A stretch of 64,000 nucleotides of DNA from Labrys okinawensis (GCF_002982075.1 NZ_PUEJ01000001.1:558001-622000), one strand, 5' to 3'; shown: positions 45,825 to 54,702, numbered from the stretch's first letter. The notes: a model not told the origin generated them from the sequence alone. Numbers and translations are program-made.

Positions 45825-46893
45825 CAGCGCGCTGCAGACAGGTGCCGGCAACACCCCTGCCCCGCATGCTGAAGCATTCGACCAGCTCCTTTGCGTCGAC
45901 GTCCATGACGAAACGCATGACGTGAAGAGCTTCACCTTCCTGTCGCCTGACGGCAAGACCTTCGATTTCGAGGCGGGCCAGCATTTGTCGCTGGAACTGG
46001 AGATCGATGGCCTGCCGGAAAGCCGCTGCTACAGCATGTCTTCCTCGCCGGCGAGGCGGAAGGCCATCACCGTCACGGTGAAGCGAACGGAAGGCGGCCG
46101 CGTCTCGAACTGGCTGCACGACAATCTGGTTCCCGGAATGATGGTCAAGGCCTTGGGGCCGCTCGGCGCCTTCGTCCGCCCCGCGGCCATGCCGGCCAAG
46201 CTTGCCTTGCTGTCGGGCGGCTCGGGCATCACGCCGCTGATGTCGATCGTCCGGGACATCGCCGATTCGGCGCAGGCCGCGGACGTGGTCTTCGTCCATG
46301 CCGCGAGGACTCCTCGCGATCTCGTCTTCCGCGACGAGCTTGGCGTGCTGGCGAACCGATTGAAGGGCCTGCGGCTGATCCTGCTTCCCGAAGAGGTCAC
46401 CGGGGAGCCATCCTGGCCGGGATTGACCGGGCGGCTATCCAAGGCGTTCCTGTCGCTGGCCATCCCGGATCTCGCCGAGCGCGTCATCATGTGCTGCGGC
46501 CCAGCGCCTTTCATGCGGGCCGTCCGCTCCTTCAGTGCCGAATTGGGCAGCCCGGCTCACAATTATTTCGAGGAGAGCTTCGACGGTGTCGGCGTCGAGG
46601 AACCGTCTGCCGAAGTCCTGCCACAAGCAAAACTCTTCAAGGTCGAGTTTGCCAAACAGTCACGCACCATCGAGGTTGCCGGCGAGCAGACGGTGCTGTC
46701 GTCGGCGAAGAAGGCAGGCGTTCGCCTTCCCTCGTCCTGCGCCAATGGCCTTTGCGGCACCTGCAAGTCCAAACTCGTCAGCGGCAGCGTCGACATGCAG
46801 CACAATGGCGGCATACGCCAGCGCGAGGTCGATGCGGGCTTCTTCCTGCCCTGCTGTTCCAAACCGCTGAGCGACCTGGTGATCGACAGATAA
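45814..46893 (+). CDS. Ferredoxin-NAD(P)H reductase partner of the Rieske demethylase
   Basis: 359 residues from ATG 45814, inside the end of the oxygenase gene. The FAD domain has SRCYSMSSSPARRKAITVTVKR, the NAD(P) domain LALLSGGSGITPLMSIVRDI and MCCGPAPFMRAV, and the C-terminal plant-type 2Fe-2S domain has CANGLCGTCKSKLVSG plus a later cysteine in PCCSKP. This is the GbcB/one-component reductase layout. It passes electrons from NAD(P)H to the Rieske centre. Translational coupling keeps the two subunits balanced. Confidence 0.92.
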   Translation: MATDSALQTGAGNTPAPHAEAFDQLLCVDVHDETHDVKSFTFLSPDGKTFDFEAGQHLSLELEIDGLPESRCYSMSSSPARRKAITVTVKRTEGGRVSNWLHDNLVPGMMVKALGPLGAFVRPAAMPAKLALLSGGSGITPLMSIVRDIADSAQAADVVFVHAARTPRDLVFRDELGVLANRLKGLRLILLPEEVTGEPSWPGLTGRLSKAFLSLAIPDLAERVIMCCGPAPFMRAVRSFSAELGSPAHNYFEESFDGVGVEEPSAEVLPQAKLFKVEFAKQSRTIEVAGEQTVLSSAKKAGVRLPSSCANGLCGTCKSKLVSGSVDMQHNGGIRQREVDAGFFLPCCSKPLSDLVIDR

Positions 46894-46959
46894 GCCTTGC
46901 CGGCACGCACCTCCGGGATGGCAGGCATTCCCGTCGATAAGAGCTAACATAGGGTGGAG

Positions 46960-46979
46960 GGTCGATCTTCAGATCGACC
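46960..46979. promoter_or_regulatory. Palindrome 1, GGTCGATCT-TC-AGATCGACC
   Basis: Perfect 9-base arms around a 2-base centre, in the gap after the reductase gene. The same GTCGATCT..AGATCGAC core recurs 52 bp downstream. It could be an operator or, as RNA, a stem protecting the 3' end of the demethylase transcript. Confidence 0.6.
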
Positions 46980-47012
46980 ACCCTTGTCCTCACGCTCGAC
47001 ATTTTCAAGATA

Positions 47013-47030
47013 GTCGATCTGGAGATCGAC
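47013..47030. promoter_or_regulatory. Palindrome 2, GTCGATCT-GG-AGATCGAC
   Basis: Perfect 8-base arms with a different 2-base centre from palindrome 1; centre-to-centre distance is 52 bp, five helical turns. Two copies of one symmetric word at helical spacing favour cooperative protein binding over a terminator. The rest of the 380-bp gap before the TetR gene holds no gene. Confidence 0.6.
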
Positions 47031-47182
47031 CCTTCGCGCTATCTGCGCCCTTGACCGCAGAGTCAGTGCTTATAGACAGGGATGCCTGCGATCCCAGAAG
47101 CATTTCCGATCCAAGTTGGTATATTGGTTGATCTCCTTCCCATTCAGAAGCATGGGAAAGGCGGATCAGCACCTGTACAATT

Positions 47183-47201
47183 ATGTCTACTAAATCGACA
47201 T
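47183..47201. promoter_or_regulatory. Possible TetR autoregulatory site, ATGTC-N9-GACAT
   Basis: Short inverted repeat 73 bp upstream of the TetR start; a further TCGACAT lies at 47216-47222. The arms are only 5 bases, so the support is modest. Confidence 0.3.
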
Positions 47202-47273
47202 GATTGACACTATGCTCGACATCCATGTGCATTTCGCTCGATCGCCGATTTGCCGTTTGATGGAGGGCGCTTC

Positions 47274-47900
47274 ATGGAGCAGGTTTTGGGAGAAACGGGC
47301 TGGCGAGGCTCGGCCGAGGTCTGGCTGGAAGCTGCCTATGAGCTTCTGCTCGAATCCGGGGTCAGCACGGTCAAGATCCTGCCCCTGGCCAAGAAACTCG
47401 GCCTGTCCCGCACCAGCTTCTATTGGTTCTTCAAGGACCGGGAGGAACTTCTCGGTGCCCTGATCGCGCGCTGGCGCGACAAGAACACCGGCAATCTGGT
47501 CAAGCAGGCCCAGGCCTATGCCGAATCGATCGCCGAAGCGATGCTCAACGTCAATGATTGCTGGATCGACAAAACGCTGTTCGATGCCCAGTTCGAATTC
47601 GCCGTGCGCAGCTGGGCTCTGGAATCGCCGGAGATCCTCACCGAAGTGAGAACCGCCGATCAGATCCGCCTCGACGCCCTTGCGCAGATGTTCACGCGCT
47701 TCGGCTATACCGCCATCACCGCCGATGTGCGGGCGCGGACGACCTATCTCACCCAGATCGGCTATATCTCGATGCAGACGCAGGAAGACGTCGCCCTTCG
47801 CATGAAGCGCATTCCCGAATATGTCGAGATCTTCACGGGCGTGAGGCCCGAACAGCGCGAGCTCGATCGCTTCCACGCCAGGCACGGCTTCAAGGGGTAG
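47274..47900 (+). CDS. TetR family transcriptional regulator (betaine island)
   Basis: 208 residues from ATG 47274 with a GGAGGG site. The helix-turn-helix is SGVSTVKILPLAKKLGLSRTSFYWFFKDREELL. The C-terminal domain (AQAYAESIAEAMLNVNDCWID onward) has a conserved RTTYLTQIGYISMQ segment seen in TetR proteins next to betaine and N-methyl-amine genes, as far as I can recall. It is convergent with the cupin-demethylase operon and is a candidate regulator of the strong palindromic promoter at 50.6 kb. Confidence 0.88.
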   Translation: MEQVLGETGWRGSAEVWLEAAYELLLESGVSTVKILPLAKKLGLSRTSFYWFFKDREELLGALIARWRDKNTGNLVKQAQAYAESIAEAMLNVNDCWIDKTLFDAQFEFAVRSWALESPEILTEVRTADQIRLDALAQMFTRFGYTAITADVRARTTYLTQIGYISMQTQEDVALRMKRIPEYVEIFTGVRPEQRELDRFHARHGFKG

Positions 47901-47931
47901 GCTGTCTCCCGGCCTGATCGGCGAAGCTTCC

Positions 47932-48552
47932 TCAGGGCTGTGTATCCGCCCGCAACGCCCAGAAGGCGAATAGCGGCGTTTCGAGCGAGCGCATCGCATG
48001 CCTGATGCCGGGCTTGTTGTAGAACGAGCCGCCCACCCCGGGCGCAAACCAGTCCCCCTCCCCCTGGCGGAACTCGCCGTCGGACAGCACCAGATAGACC
48101 TCTTCGGGGGCATGGTCGTGATCGGGATAGCGCACCTTCGGCGCCATCAGCGACACGCCGAGCCAGACGTCACCGCGCTCCTCCAGGCCCCCGGGGCCTA
48201 GAAGCATCGCATTGGCATGCCCGTCCGCGAAATTGGCGCTGGCCGTGCCATCATTGTTCGGGCGCCGGCGCCATTGCAGGAATGGCTCCACCGCCTTGAA
48301 GCTATCAAGCAGCCGAGCGAGCGTGGCATGTCCCGTATCGATCCGAAGGGCCTGATCGAGATGCCCGCACGCCGGCAGGCGAACGCCGGCGCCCGATCTT
48401 GCCTTCTTCGCCTCTTCCAGCGCCGTGAAGATCTCGCCGATGGATCGACGTGCATCCGGGTCCTGCGCGAATTGACCGAAAGCCTCCCGGGCTGCGTCGA
48501 CGAAATTCTGAAGGGTCGTGCTTCGCTGCGTCATCGAGAGCCTCGCGATCAA
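47932..48552 (-). CDS. Cupin of the dimethylsulfoniopropionate lyase family
   Basis: 206 residues. The C-terminal cupin keeps the metal motifs: HDHAPEEVY in YPDHDHAPEEVYLVLSDGEF (two His, Glu, and the Tyr thought to be the catalytic base) and the last His in KPGIRHAM. The region LQWRRRPNNDG before it also fits DddQ/DddL-type DMSP lyases. These split DMSP into dimethyl sulfide and acrylate. The gene overlaps the N-methyl demethylase stop by 4 bp, so they are one operon. A role on a nitrogen betaine, rather than DMSP, is equally possible. Confidence 0.78.
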   Translation of the reverse strand: MIARLSMTQRSTTLQNFVDAAREAFGQFAQDPDARRSIGEIFTALEEAKKARSGAGVRLPACGHLDQALRIDTGHATLARLLDSFKAVEPFLQWRRRPNNDGTASANFADGHANAMLLGPGGLEERGDVWLGVSLMAPKVRYPDHDHAPEEVYLVLSDGEFRQGEGDWFAPGVGGSFYNKPGIRHAMRSLETPLFAFWALRADTQP

Positions 48553-50585
48553 AGATCCTTGGCCAGCCTGAGGCCATCATAGATGGCCGCATGGGTATTG
48601 CGAGCGGCAACCGCGTCGCCGATGCGGAAGAGCTGAAACTTGCCCTCCCCGTTGCGGACGACGGATTGGGGCTGGCCGGCGATCAGCTGGTCGTAGGACA
48701 TCTCCCCGAGATTGCTCGAGGACGGCTTCAATTCGAAATAGAGGTCGTCGAGCGGAATCGTGCCGTGATTGACGACAATCTGGTCGAAGCTGCGCTGCCT
48801 CATGATACCGCCATAGTCGCTGCCGATATGGGCGACCAGCTGGTTGCCGGCTTTCTCGACGGCATGGAGGCGGTAGGTGACGGTGAAGGCGACATCCAGT
48901 TTCTGCAGCGCGCGCATATAGGGCACGAGGTTCATCGCCATCACCTCCGGCGCGAAGGAACGGTCCGGCGTCATGATCTCGACCTTCGCACCGGCCTGCG
49001 CCAGGATCTCGGCCGCCTGCAACCCGGCATGGTCTCCGGCATCGTCGAAGATGAGCACGTTGGAGCCGGGTTTGACGTCGCCGGAAATGATATCCCAGGC
49101 GGAGACGACGAGCTCATTGCCGGTGGACAGCACCTCGGTATGTGGCAGGCCGCCGGTGGCGACGATCACCACGTCGGGCTTCTCGGCCTCGATGCTGCCG
49201 GTATCCGCCCAGGTGTTGAAATGGAAGGTCACGCCCAGCTTCTCGCACTGGCCCATGCGCCAGTCGATAATGCTGATCATTTCCTTGCGCCGCGGGCTCT
49301 GGGCGGTGAGCCTGACCTGCCCGCCCGGCTTGCCGGCAGCCTCGAAGACGACAACCCGGTGCCCCCGCTCGCCAGCGACGCGCGCCGCCTCCAGGCCCGC
49401 CGGGCCAGCGCCGATGATGGCCACTGTCTTGCGAACCTCAGCCGGTTGCAGGATATGCGGCATGGTCAACTCACGGCCGGTGGCCGGATTGTGAATGCAA
49501 TAGGCCGCCCCGCCCTGATAGATACGGTCGAGGCAGTAATTGGCGCCCACGCAGGGACGGATGTCGTCCTCGCGCTTTTCGATGATCTTGCGTACCAGGT
49601 GCGGGTCCGTCATGTGGGCGCGGGTCATCCCGATCATGTCGACCTTGCCGGCGGCGATGGCGTGACGCGCCGTGGCGACATCCGGAATCTTGGCGGCGTG
49701 AAAGGTGGGAAACTGCGTGGCGGCTCGGATTTCACCCGCGAAATCCAGGTGCGGCGAGTTCGCCATGCCCTGGATCGGGATGACGTCGGTCAGCCCGGCA
49801 TCGGTGTCGATATGCCCGCGGATGACATTGAGAAAATCGATCAGGCCGCTCTCCTTGAGGCGGCGTGAGATCTCCAGGCCGTCTTCCCTGGTCGTGCCGC
49901 CCTTGAGCTGCTCGTCGGCCGTGTAACGCACGCCGACAATGAAGTCGGGCCCGACACGCTCGCGGATGGCCTTCAGCACGTCGAAGCCGAAGCGCAGGCG
50001 GTTTTCGAGCGATCCGCCATAGGGGCCGTCCAGCTCGTTGGTGAGCGGCGACCAGAACTGGTCGATCAGATGGCCATAGGCTTCCAACTCGATGCCGTCC
50101 ATGCCGCCGGCCTTCATGCGCTCGGCCGCATCGGCGAAATCCTTGATGATGCGCTCGATGTCCCAGTCTTCCAGTTTCTTGGGAAAGGCGCGGTGGGAAG
50201 CTTCCCTGTGGTGGGAAGGCGCCACCACCGGCAGCCAATCTCCCTTGTCCCAGCGCGTGCGGCGGCCAAGATGCGTGAGCTGGATCATCACCGCCGCGCC
50301 ATGCTCGTGGACGGCGTCGGTCAGGTCCTTGAGCCAGGGCACGATCTCGTCCCTGTAGGCGAGCAGATTGTTGAAGACCGGCGGGCTGTCCTTCGAAATG
50401 GCCGCGGATCCGGCCGTCATGGTCATGGCGACCCCGCCCTTGGCCCGCTCCACGTGATAGGCCCGATAGCGCTCCTTCGGCATGCCGTCCTCCGGATAGG
50501 CCGGCTCATGGGAGGTCACGATGATGCGGTTGCGGAGCTTGAGATGCTTGAGCTGAAAGGGCTGCAGCAGGGGATCGTTCGACAT
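48549..50585 (-). CDS. NADH:flavin oxidoreductase, probable N-methylproline demethylase (StcD-like)
   Basis: 678 residues with the trimethylamine-dehydrogenase plan. It has an N-terminal FMN barrel (LKHLKLRNRIIVTSHEPAY; GHLIDQFWSPLTN), an iron-sulfur motif, and C-terminal FAD/NAD domains (VAIIGAGPAGLEAARVAGERG). The 4Fe-4S motif reads CVGANYC then 11 residues and C: the second of four cysteines is Ala. StcD-type enzymes remove the last N-methyl from N-methylproline after the Rieske step. It diverges from a ProC-like gene over a symmetric promoter and is followed by the cupin gene. Confidence 0.85.
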   Translation of the reverse strand: MSNDPLLQPFQLKHLKLRNRIIVTSHEPAYPEDGMPKERYRAYHVERAKGGVAMTMTAGSAAISKDSPPVFNNLLAYRDEIVPWLKDLTDAVHEHGAAVMIQLTHLGRRTRWDKGDWLPVVAPSHHREASHRAFPKKLEDWDIERIIKDFADAAERMKAGGMDGIELEAYGHLIDQFWSPLTNELDGPYGGSLENRLRFGFDVLKAIRERVGPDFIVGVRYTADEQLKGGTTREDGLEISRRLKESGLIDFLNVIRGHIDTDAGLTDVIPIQGMANSPHLDFAGEIRAATQFPTFHAAKIPDVATARHAIAAGKVDMIGMTRAHMTDPHLVRKIIEKREDDIRPCVGANYCLDRIYQGGAAYCIHNPATGRELTMPHILQPAEVRKTVAIIGAGPAGLEAARVAGERGHRVVVFEAAGKPGGQVRLTAQSPRRKEMISIIDWRMGQCEKLGVTFHFNTWADTGSIEAEKPDVVIVATGGLPHTEVLSTGNELVVSAWDIISGDVKPGSNVLIFDDAGDHAGLQAAEILAQAGAKVEIMTPDRSFAPEVMAMNLVPYMRALQKLDVAFTVTYRLHAVEKAGNQLVAHIGSDYGGIMRQRSFDQIVVNHGTIPLDDLYFELKPSSSNLGEMSYDQLIAGQPQSVVRNGEGKFQLFRIGDAVAARNTHAAIYDGLRLAKDL

Positions 50586-50628
50586 GGCTCGGGGTCCAGC
50601 ATTGCATGTGCATCAAAAGGCTAGGCAG

Positions 50629-50692
50629 AATGTACATATGTGTCAATCGACCTCTAACGGTCTCGTCATGTTTTTTGACAATGGTGTACATT
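50629..50692. promoter_or_regulatory. Symmetric divergent promoter with paired operators
   Basis: AATGTACATATGTGTCAA (50629-50646) faces TTGACAATGGTGTACATT (50675-50692): each is AATGTACA-N4-TGTCAA, inverted, with 28 bp between. The inner TTGACA of each copy is a perfect -35 box, one for each direction, so the same element carries the -35 of both the demethylase and the ProC-like promoters and would let one regulator control both. The -10 boxes are not obvious. Confidence 0.7.
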
Positions 50693-50823
50693 TTTATTGC
50701 TTCTAAACGAGGGACTATGGCAGCATGGCTCCCGTCCATGGACGACGGCGCTTTCCGGCGGGAAGTTTGCGGTCGCTTCATCGCCAAGCATGGTTGCCGG
50801 CTTGATCACATGAGCAATTCACG

Positions 50824-51618
50824 ATGAGCGGATCCCTGAAAATCGGCGTGATCGGCGCGAATGGCTGGCTTGGCGGCGCCATCGTCCAAGCCCTGCTGGA
50901 TGCCGGCATTGTCTCGCCCGAGCATTTGGTCCTGTCCCTGCGCAGCGGCGAGCCCACGCGCTTTCCCGCCGCGCGCTGGACCCGAGACAATCAGGATCTT
51001 GCCGACAGCGTCGATCTCCTCATCGTCAGCGTGCGCCCCGCGGACTGGCCGGCGCTGGGCGTCCGGGCTGCAGGCAAGCTCGTCATCTCCGTGATGGCCG
51101 GCATTGGCCTGGAACGGTTGATCGCCGGTCTCGGCTCCGAGCGCGTTGTACGCGCGCTGCCCAACGCCGCTGCCGAAGTGCGGGCCTCCTTCACTCCCTG
51201 GATCGCCACCCCCGCCCTATCGGCCGAGGAGCGCCGGCTCGTCGGCCGGATCTTCGAGGCCTGCGGCACGAGCGCCCAGCTCGAGAGCGAGCGCGAGCTG
51301 GACTACCTGACCGGCCTTGCCGGTTCGGGACCCGCCTTTCCGGCGCTGCTGGCGACGGCGATGATGCGCCACGCCACGGCGCACGGCATCGACGCCGAAG
51401 TGGCCCGGCAGGCTGTCACCCATCTTCTCGTCGGCACCGGACGCTTGTTCGAGAAGAACGGCGATGACCCGGCAAACACCGTCGAGGTCTTTCTCGACTA
51501 CCGAGGCACCACCGCCGCCGCCATCGGGGCGATGCGCGCCAACGGCTTCGACGAAGCGGTTGGCGCAGGCCTCGCCGCAGCCTTCCACAAATCCATCAGC
51601 ATGGGCCTTTCGGCCTAG
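50824..51618 (+). CDS. Pyrroline-5-carboxylate reductase-like protein (ProC family)
   Basis: 264 residues. The NAD(P) motif is IGVIGANGWLGGAIVQALL and the ProC signature follows: VISVMAGIGLERL, VVRALPNAAAEVR, and LTGLAGSGPAFPALL at the active site. Biosynthetic ProC makes proline. Here the gene shares a symmetric promoter with an N-methyl demethylase and precedes a betaine importer, so it may reduce an imine formed from a proline-type osmolyte. A plain second proC is the alternative. Confidence 0.85.
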   Translation: MSGSLKIGVIGANGWLGGAIVQALLDAGIVSPEHLVLSLRSGEPTRFPAARWTRDNQDLADSVDLLIVSVRPADWPALGVRAAGKLVISVMAGIGLERLIAGLGSERVVRALPNAAAEVRASFTPWIATPALSAEERRLVGRIFEACGTSAQLESERELDYLTGLAGSGPAFPALLATAMMRHATAHGIDAEVARQAVTHLLVGTGRLFEKNGDDPANTVEVFLDYRGTTAAAIGAMRANGFDEAVGAGLAAAFHKSISMGLSA

Positions 51619-51682
51619 CTGCAAGGGGCACGGTGACGGCGGCGCACCGACAGCCTGACAAAGCCGCCTGAAGCAGAGGGAA

Positions 51683-52690
51683 ATGACCGTGAAGAAACTA
51701 TTGTTGACGAGTTGCCTTGCCCTTGGCCTGGCCGGGCCGACGTCTCTGGCTCAGGCAGCCGAGTGCGGTTCGGTGTCCGTTGCCAGCATGAACTGGCAGA
51801 GCGCCGAGGTGCTGTCCAACATCGACAAGTTCATCCTCAACAACGGCTATGGCTGCGCCGCCGAGATCACGGTGGGCGACACCGTGCCGACGATCACCTC
51901 CATGGCCGAGAAGGGAGAGCCCGACATCGCGCCGGAGGCCTGGATCGATCTCCTGCCGGACGTGGTCAAGCGCGGCATGGACGAGGGCAAGCTGGTGACG
52001 GCTGCGACCTCGCTGCCTGACGGCGGCGTGCAGGGCTGGTGGATTCCCAAATACCTCGCCGATGCCCACCCGGACATCAAGACGATCGGCGATGCCCTCA
52101 AGCATCCCGAGCTCTTCCCCGATCCCGAGGACTCCAGCAAGGGTGCCATCTTCAACGGCCCGCAAGGTTGGGGCGGCACCGTGGTGACGGCGCAGCTCTA
52201 TAAAGCGATCAATGCCGAGAAGGCCGGCTTCAGGCTGGTCGACACCGGTTCGGCGGCCGGCCTCGACGGCTCGATCGCCAAGGCCTATGAGCGCAAGAAA
52301 GGCTGGTTGGGCTATTACTGGGCGCCGACCGCCCTGCTCGGCAAATACGAAATGGTCCGCCTCGATCCCGGCTATCCCCGCGACGAAGCGGAGTGGAAGC
52401 GCTGCAACACTGTGGCCGATTGCGCCGATCCCAAGCCCAATGCCTGGGTTCCCGACAAGGTCTACACGCTGGTCTCCAAGAAGTTCTCCGAACGCGTCGC
52501 TCCCGAGGTCATGGACTATCTGAAGAAGCGCGCCTGGCACAACGAGACCGTCAACAAGGTGATGGCCTGGATGACCGACAACCAGGCCAATGGCGAGGAC
52601 GGCGCCAAGCACTTCCTGAAGGAAAATCCCGACATCTGGACGCAATGGGTCTCGCCGGCGGCCGCCGAGAAGATCAAGGCCGCGCTCTGA
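51683..52690 (+). CDS. Glycine betaine/proline-type ABC substrate-binding protein (OpuAC domain)
   Basis: 335 residues with a signal peptide (KKLLLTSCLALGLAGPTSLA, cleavage near QA-AE). The OpuAC-type body carries the aromatic residues that build a quaternary-ammonium cage: VASMNWQSAEV, PEAWIDLL, VQGWWIPKY, GPQGWGG and GWLGYYWAPTALLG. It collects a betaine in the periplasm for the permease and ATPase that follow. A strong hairpin lies just after its stop codon. Confidence 0.92.
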   Translation: MTVKKLLLTSCLALGLAGPTSLAQAAECGSVSVASMNWQSAEVLSNIDKFILNNGYGCAAEITVGDTVPTITSMAEKGEPDIAPEAWIDLLPDVVKRGMDEGKLVTAATSLPDGGVQGWWIPKYLADAHPDIKTIGDALKHPELFPDPEDSSKGAIFNGPQGWGGTVVTAQLYKAINAEKAGFRLVDTGSAAGLDGSIAKAYERKKGWLGYYWAPTALLGKYEMVRLDPGYPRDEAEWKRCNTVADCADPKPNAWVPDKVYTLVSKKFSERVAPEVMDYLKKRAWHNETVNKVMAWMTDNQANGEDGAKHFLKENPDIWTQWVSPAAAEKIKAAL

Positions 52691-52698
52691 CAACAAGA

Positions 52699-52723
52699 GG
52701 CGGCGCGCTTCGGGCGCGCCGCC
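52699..52723 (+). terminator. Attenuator hairpin between binding protein and permease
   Basis: GGCGGCGCGC (52699-52708) pairs with GCGCGCCGCC (52714-52723) around TTCGG. There is no T-run, so partial termination or 3'-end protection is more likely than a full stop; it would let the binding protein be made in excess of the membrane parts. Confidence 0.6.
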
Positions 52724-52781
52724 TTCGTGACGCCCATAGCAAAAACAACAGGGCGCCGTGGCGGCAAAGAGGGGTCATCCG

Positions 52782-53669
52782 ATGGAGTGGTTCTACAAAT
52801 TTCCGCATATGAACGATGACAGCCTTCGCGATCTGAAAAAGGCCATCGACGAGGGATTTCGCACTTTCACCCGTACCTATGGCGATGCCATCGAGAGCTT
52901 CTTCTCGCCGCTTCAGTATTTCCTGATGCAGGCCGAACGCTTCATGACGCAGACGCCGTGGCCGATCATCACCCTGATCATCCTGGCCATCGCCTGGTTC
53001 GCCAGCCGGAGCTGGAAGGTGGTGCTCGCCTGCCTCGTGACCCTCATGGCGATCGGCTATTTCGGCATGTGGGACGACACCATGCGCACGATCTCGATGA
53101 TCTTCGTGGCAACCGTGCTTTCCATCGTGATCGGCATTCCCATTGGAATTCTGATGTCTCTCAATGACCGGCTGCAGAGAACGGTCAATCCCCTGCTCGA
53201 CGTGATGCAGACCATGCCGAGCTTCGTCTACCTCATCCCGGTGGTCATGCTGCTGGGGATCGGCCGCGTGCCCGGCCTGATCGCCGTGGTCATCTATGCC
53301 ATCCCGCCCATCATCCGCCTTACCAACCTCGGCATCCGCCTGGTCGACAAGGACGTTCTCGAAGCGGCCGATGCCTTCGGATCGTCCGGCTGGCAGAAAC
53401 TCAAGAACGTCCAGCTCCCCCTCGCCTTGCCCACCATCATGGCCGGCATCAACCAGACGATCATGATGGCGCTCGCCATGGTGGTCGTCGCCTCGATGAT
53501 CGGCGTCCAGGGGCTGGGCCAGCCGGTGCTGAAGGCCATTGCCAACCAGTATTTCACCCTTGGCATCTTCAACGGCCTCGCGATCGTTGGCATCGCCGTC
53601 ATCTTCGACCGGGTCAGCCAGGCCTATGGCCGGCGCCTTCAGAAGCACCGGGAGACGGTTCATGGCTGA
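52782..53669 (+). CDS. Glycine betaine/proline-type ABC permease
   Basis: 295 residues from ATG 52782 (GAGGGG site; a GTG at 52758 is in frame). ProW/OpuAB-type: after a soluble N-terminal part there are several spans, the MQTMPSFVYLIPVVMLLGIG segment and the EAA loop EAADAFGSSGWQKLKNV followed by LPLALP. It forms the inner-membrane channel of the betaine importer. The ATPase gene starts inside its end (8-bp overlap). Confidence 0.92.
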   Translation: MEWFYKFPHMNDDSLRDLKKAIDEGFRTFTRTYGDAIESFFSPLQYFLMQAERFMTQTPWPIITLIILAIAWFASRSWKVVLACLVTLMAIGYFGMWDDTMRTISMIFVATVLSIVIGIPIGILMSLNDRLQRTVNPLLDVMQTMPSFVYLIPVVMLLGIGRVPGLIAVVIYAIPPIIRLTNLGIRLVDKDVLEAADAFGSSGWQKLKNVQLPLALPTIMAGINQTIMMALAMVVVASMIGVQGLGQPVLKAIANQYFTLGIFNGLAIVGIAVIFDRVSQAYGRRLQKHRETVHG

Positions 53670-54702
53670 GGGCACGAACCAGTACGGCATCGAGATCCGT
53701 AACCTTTCCAAGATCTTCGGCCCGAATGCCAAGGCGATGGTTGAGCTCGTTCGGCAGGGCGCGACCAAGGCCGAGCTCAACGAACGGCATCGTCATATCC
53801 TCGGCTTGCGCAACATCAACATCAGCATGCCGGCCGGCGGCATCCAGGTGATCATGGGCCTCTCCGGCTCTGGCAAGTCCACGCTCATCCGGCACATCAA
53901 CCGCCTCGTCGATCCGACGGACGGCGAGGTGCTGGTGGGCGGTGAGGACGTCGTCAAGATGAACCAGCGCGAATTGCGCGAGTTCCGCCGCCACAAGACG
54001 GCCATGGTCTTCCAGAAGTTCGCGCTGCTGCCGCACCGGACCATCCTGGAGAACACGGTTTACGGCCTCGAAATACAGGGCGTGCCGCGCGCCCGGCAGG
54101 TTGAGGAAGCGATGCGCTGGATCGGGCGGGTCGGCCTCAGCGGCTTCGAGGCGCACTATCCCAACCAGCTGTCGGGTGGCATGCAGCAGCGCGTCGGCCT
54201 TGCCCGCGCACTGACCAACGACGCCCCGATCCTGCTGATGGACGAGGCCTTTTCCGCACTCGATCCCCTCATCCGCATGGACATGCAATCCGTGCTGCTC
54301 GACCTGCAGCAGGAGATCAAGAAGACGATCGTGTTCATCACGCATGACCTCGACGAAGCGCTGCGGCTGGGCGACCGCATCGCCATCCTGCGCGACGGCG
54401 AGGTGATCCAGCAGGGCACGAGCCAGGATATCGTGCTCAATCCCGCCGACGACTACATCGAGAACTTCGTCAAGGAAGTGAATCGCGGTCGCGTCATCCA
54501 GGTGGACGCGATCATGTCCCCCCTCGCCGAGGGTTATGAGACGAACGGCATGACGGTATCGTCGGGCTCCACCCTGGAAGGCGCCATCCGGCTGCTCGCC
54601 CACCAGCCGCATGACGACGTCGCCGTGCTCGACCCGGCGGGCAAGCCCATCGGCGTGGTGAATCTCAGGCAGCTCGCGGCCGCCGTCGTGCCTTCGCACT
54701 GA
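53662..54702 (+). CDS. Glycine betaine/proline-type ABC ATPase with CBS domain
   Basis: 346 residues from ATG 53662. ProV/OpuAA-type: Walker A GLSGSGKST, signature LSGGMQQRVGLARAL, Walker B ILLMDEAFSALDP and H-loop FITHDLDEA. The N-terminal extension (LSKIFGPNAKAMVELVRQG) is typical of the betaine subfamily. The C-terminal part (about 275-346) is CBS-like and may sense ionic strength, as in OpuA. It drives uptake through the preceding permease. Confidence 0.94.
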   Translation: MAEGTNQYGIEIRNLSKIFGPNAKAMVELVRQGATKAELNERHRHILGLRNINISMPAGGIQVIMGLSGSGKSTLIRHINRLVDPTDGEVLVGGEDVVKMNQRELREFRRHKTAMVFQKFALLPHRTILENTVYGLEIQGVPRARQVEEAMRWIGRVGLSGFEAHYPNQLSGGMQQRVGLARALTNDAPILLMDEAFSALDPLIRMDMQSVLLDLQQEIKKTIVFITHDLDEALRLGDRIAILRDGEVIQQGTSQDIVLNPADDYIENFVKEVNRGRVIQVDAIMSPLAEGYETNGMTVSSGSTLEGAIRLLAHQPHDDVAVLDPAGKPIGVVNLRQLAAAVVPSH

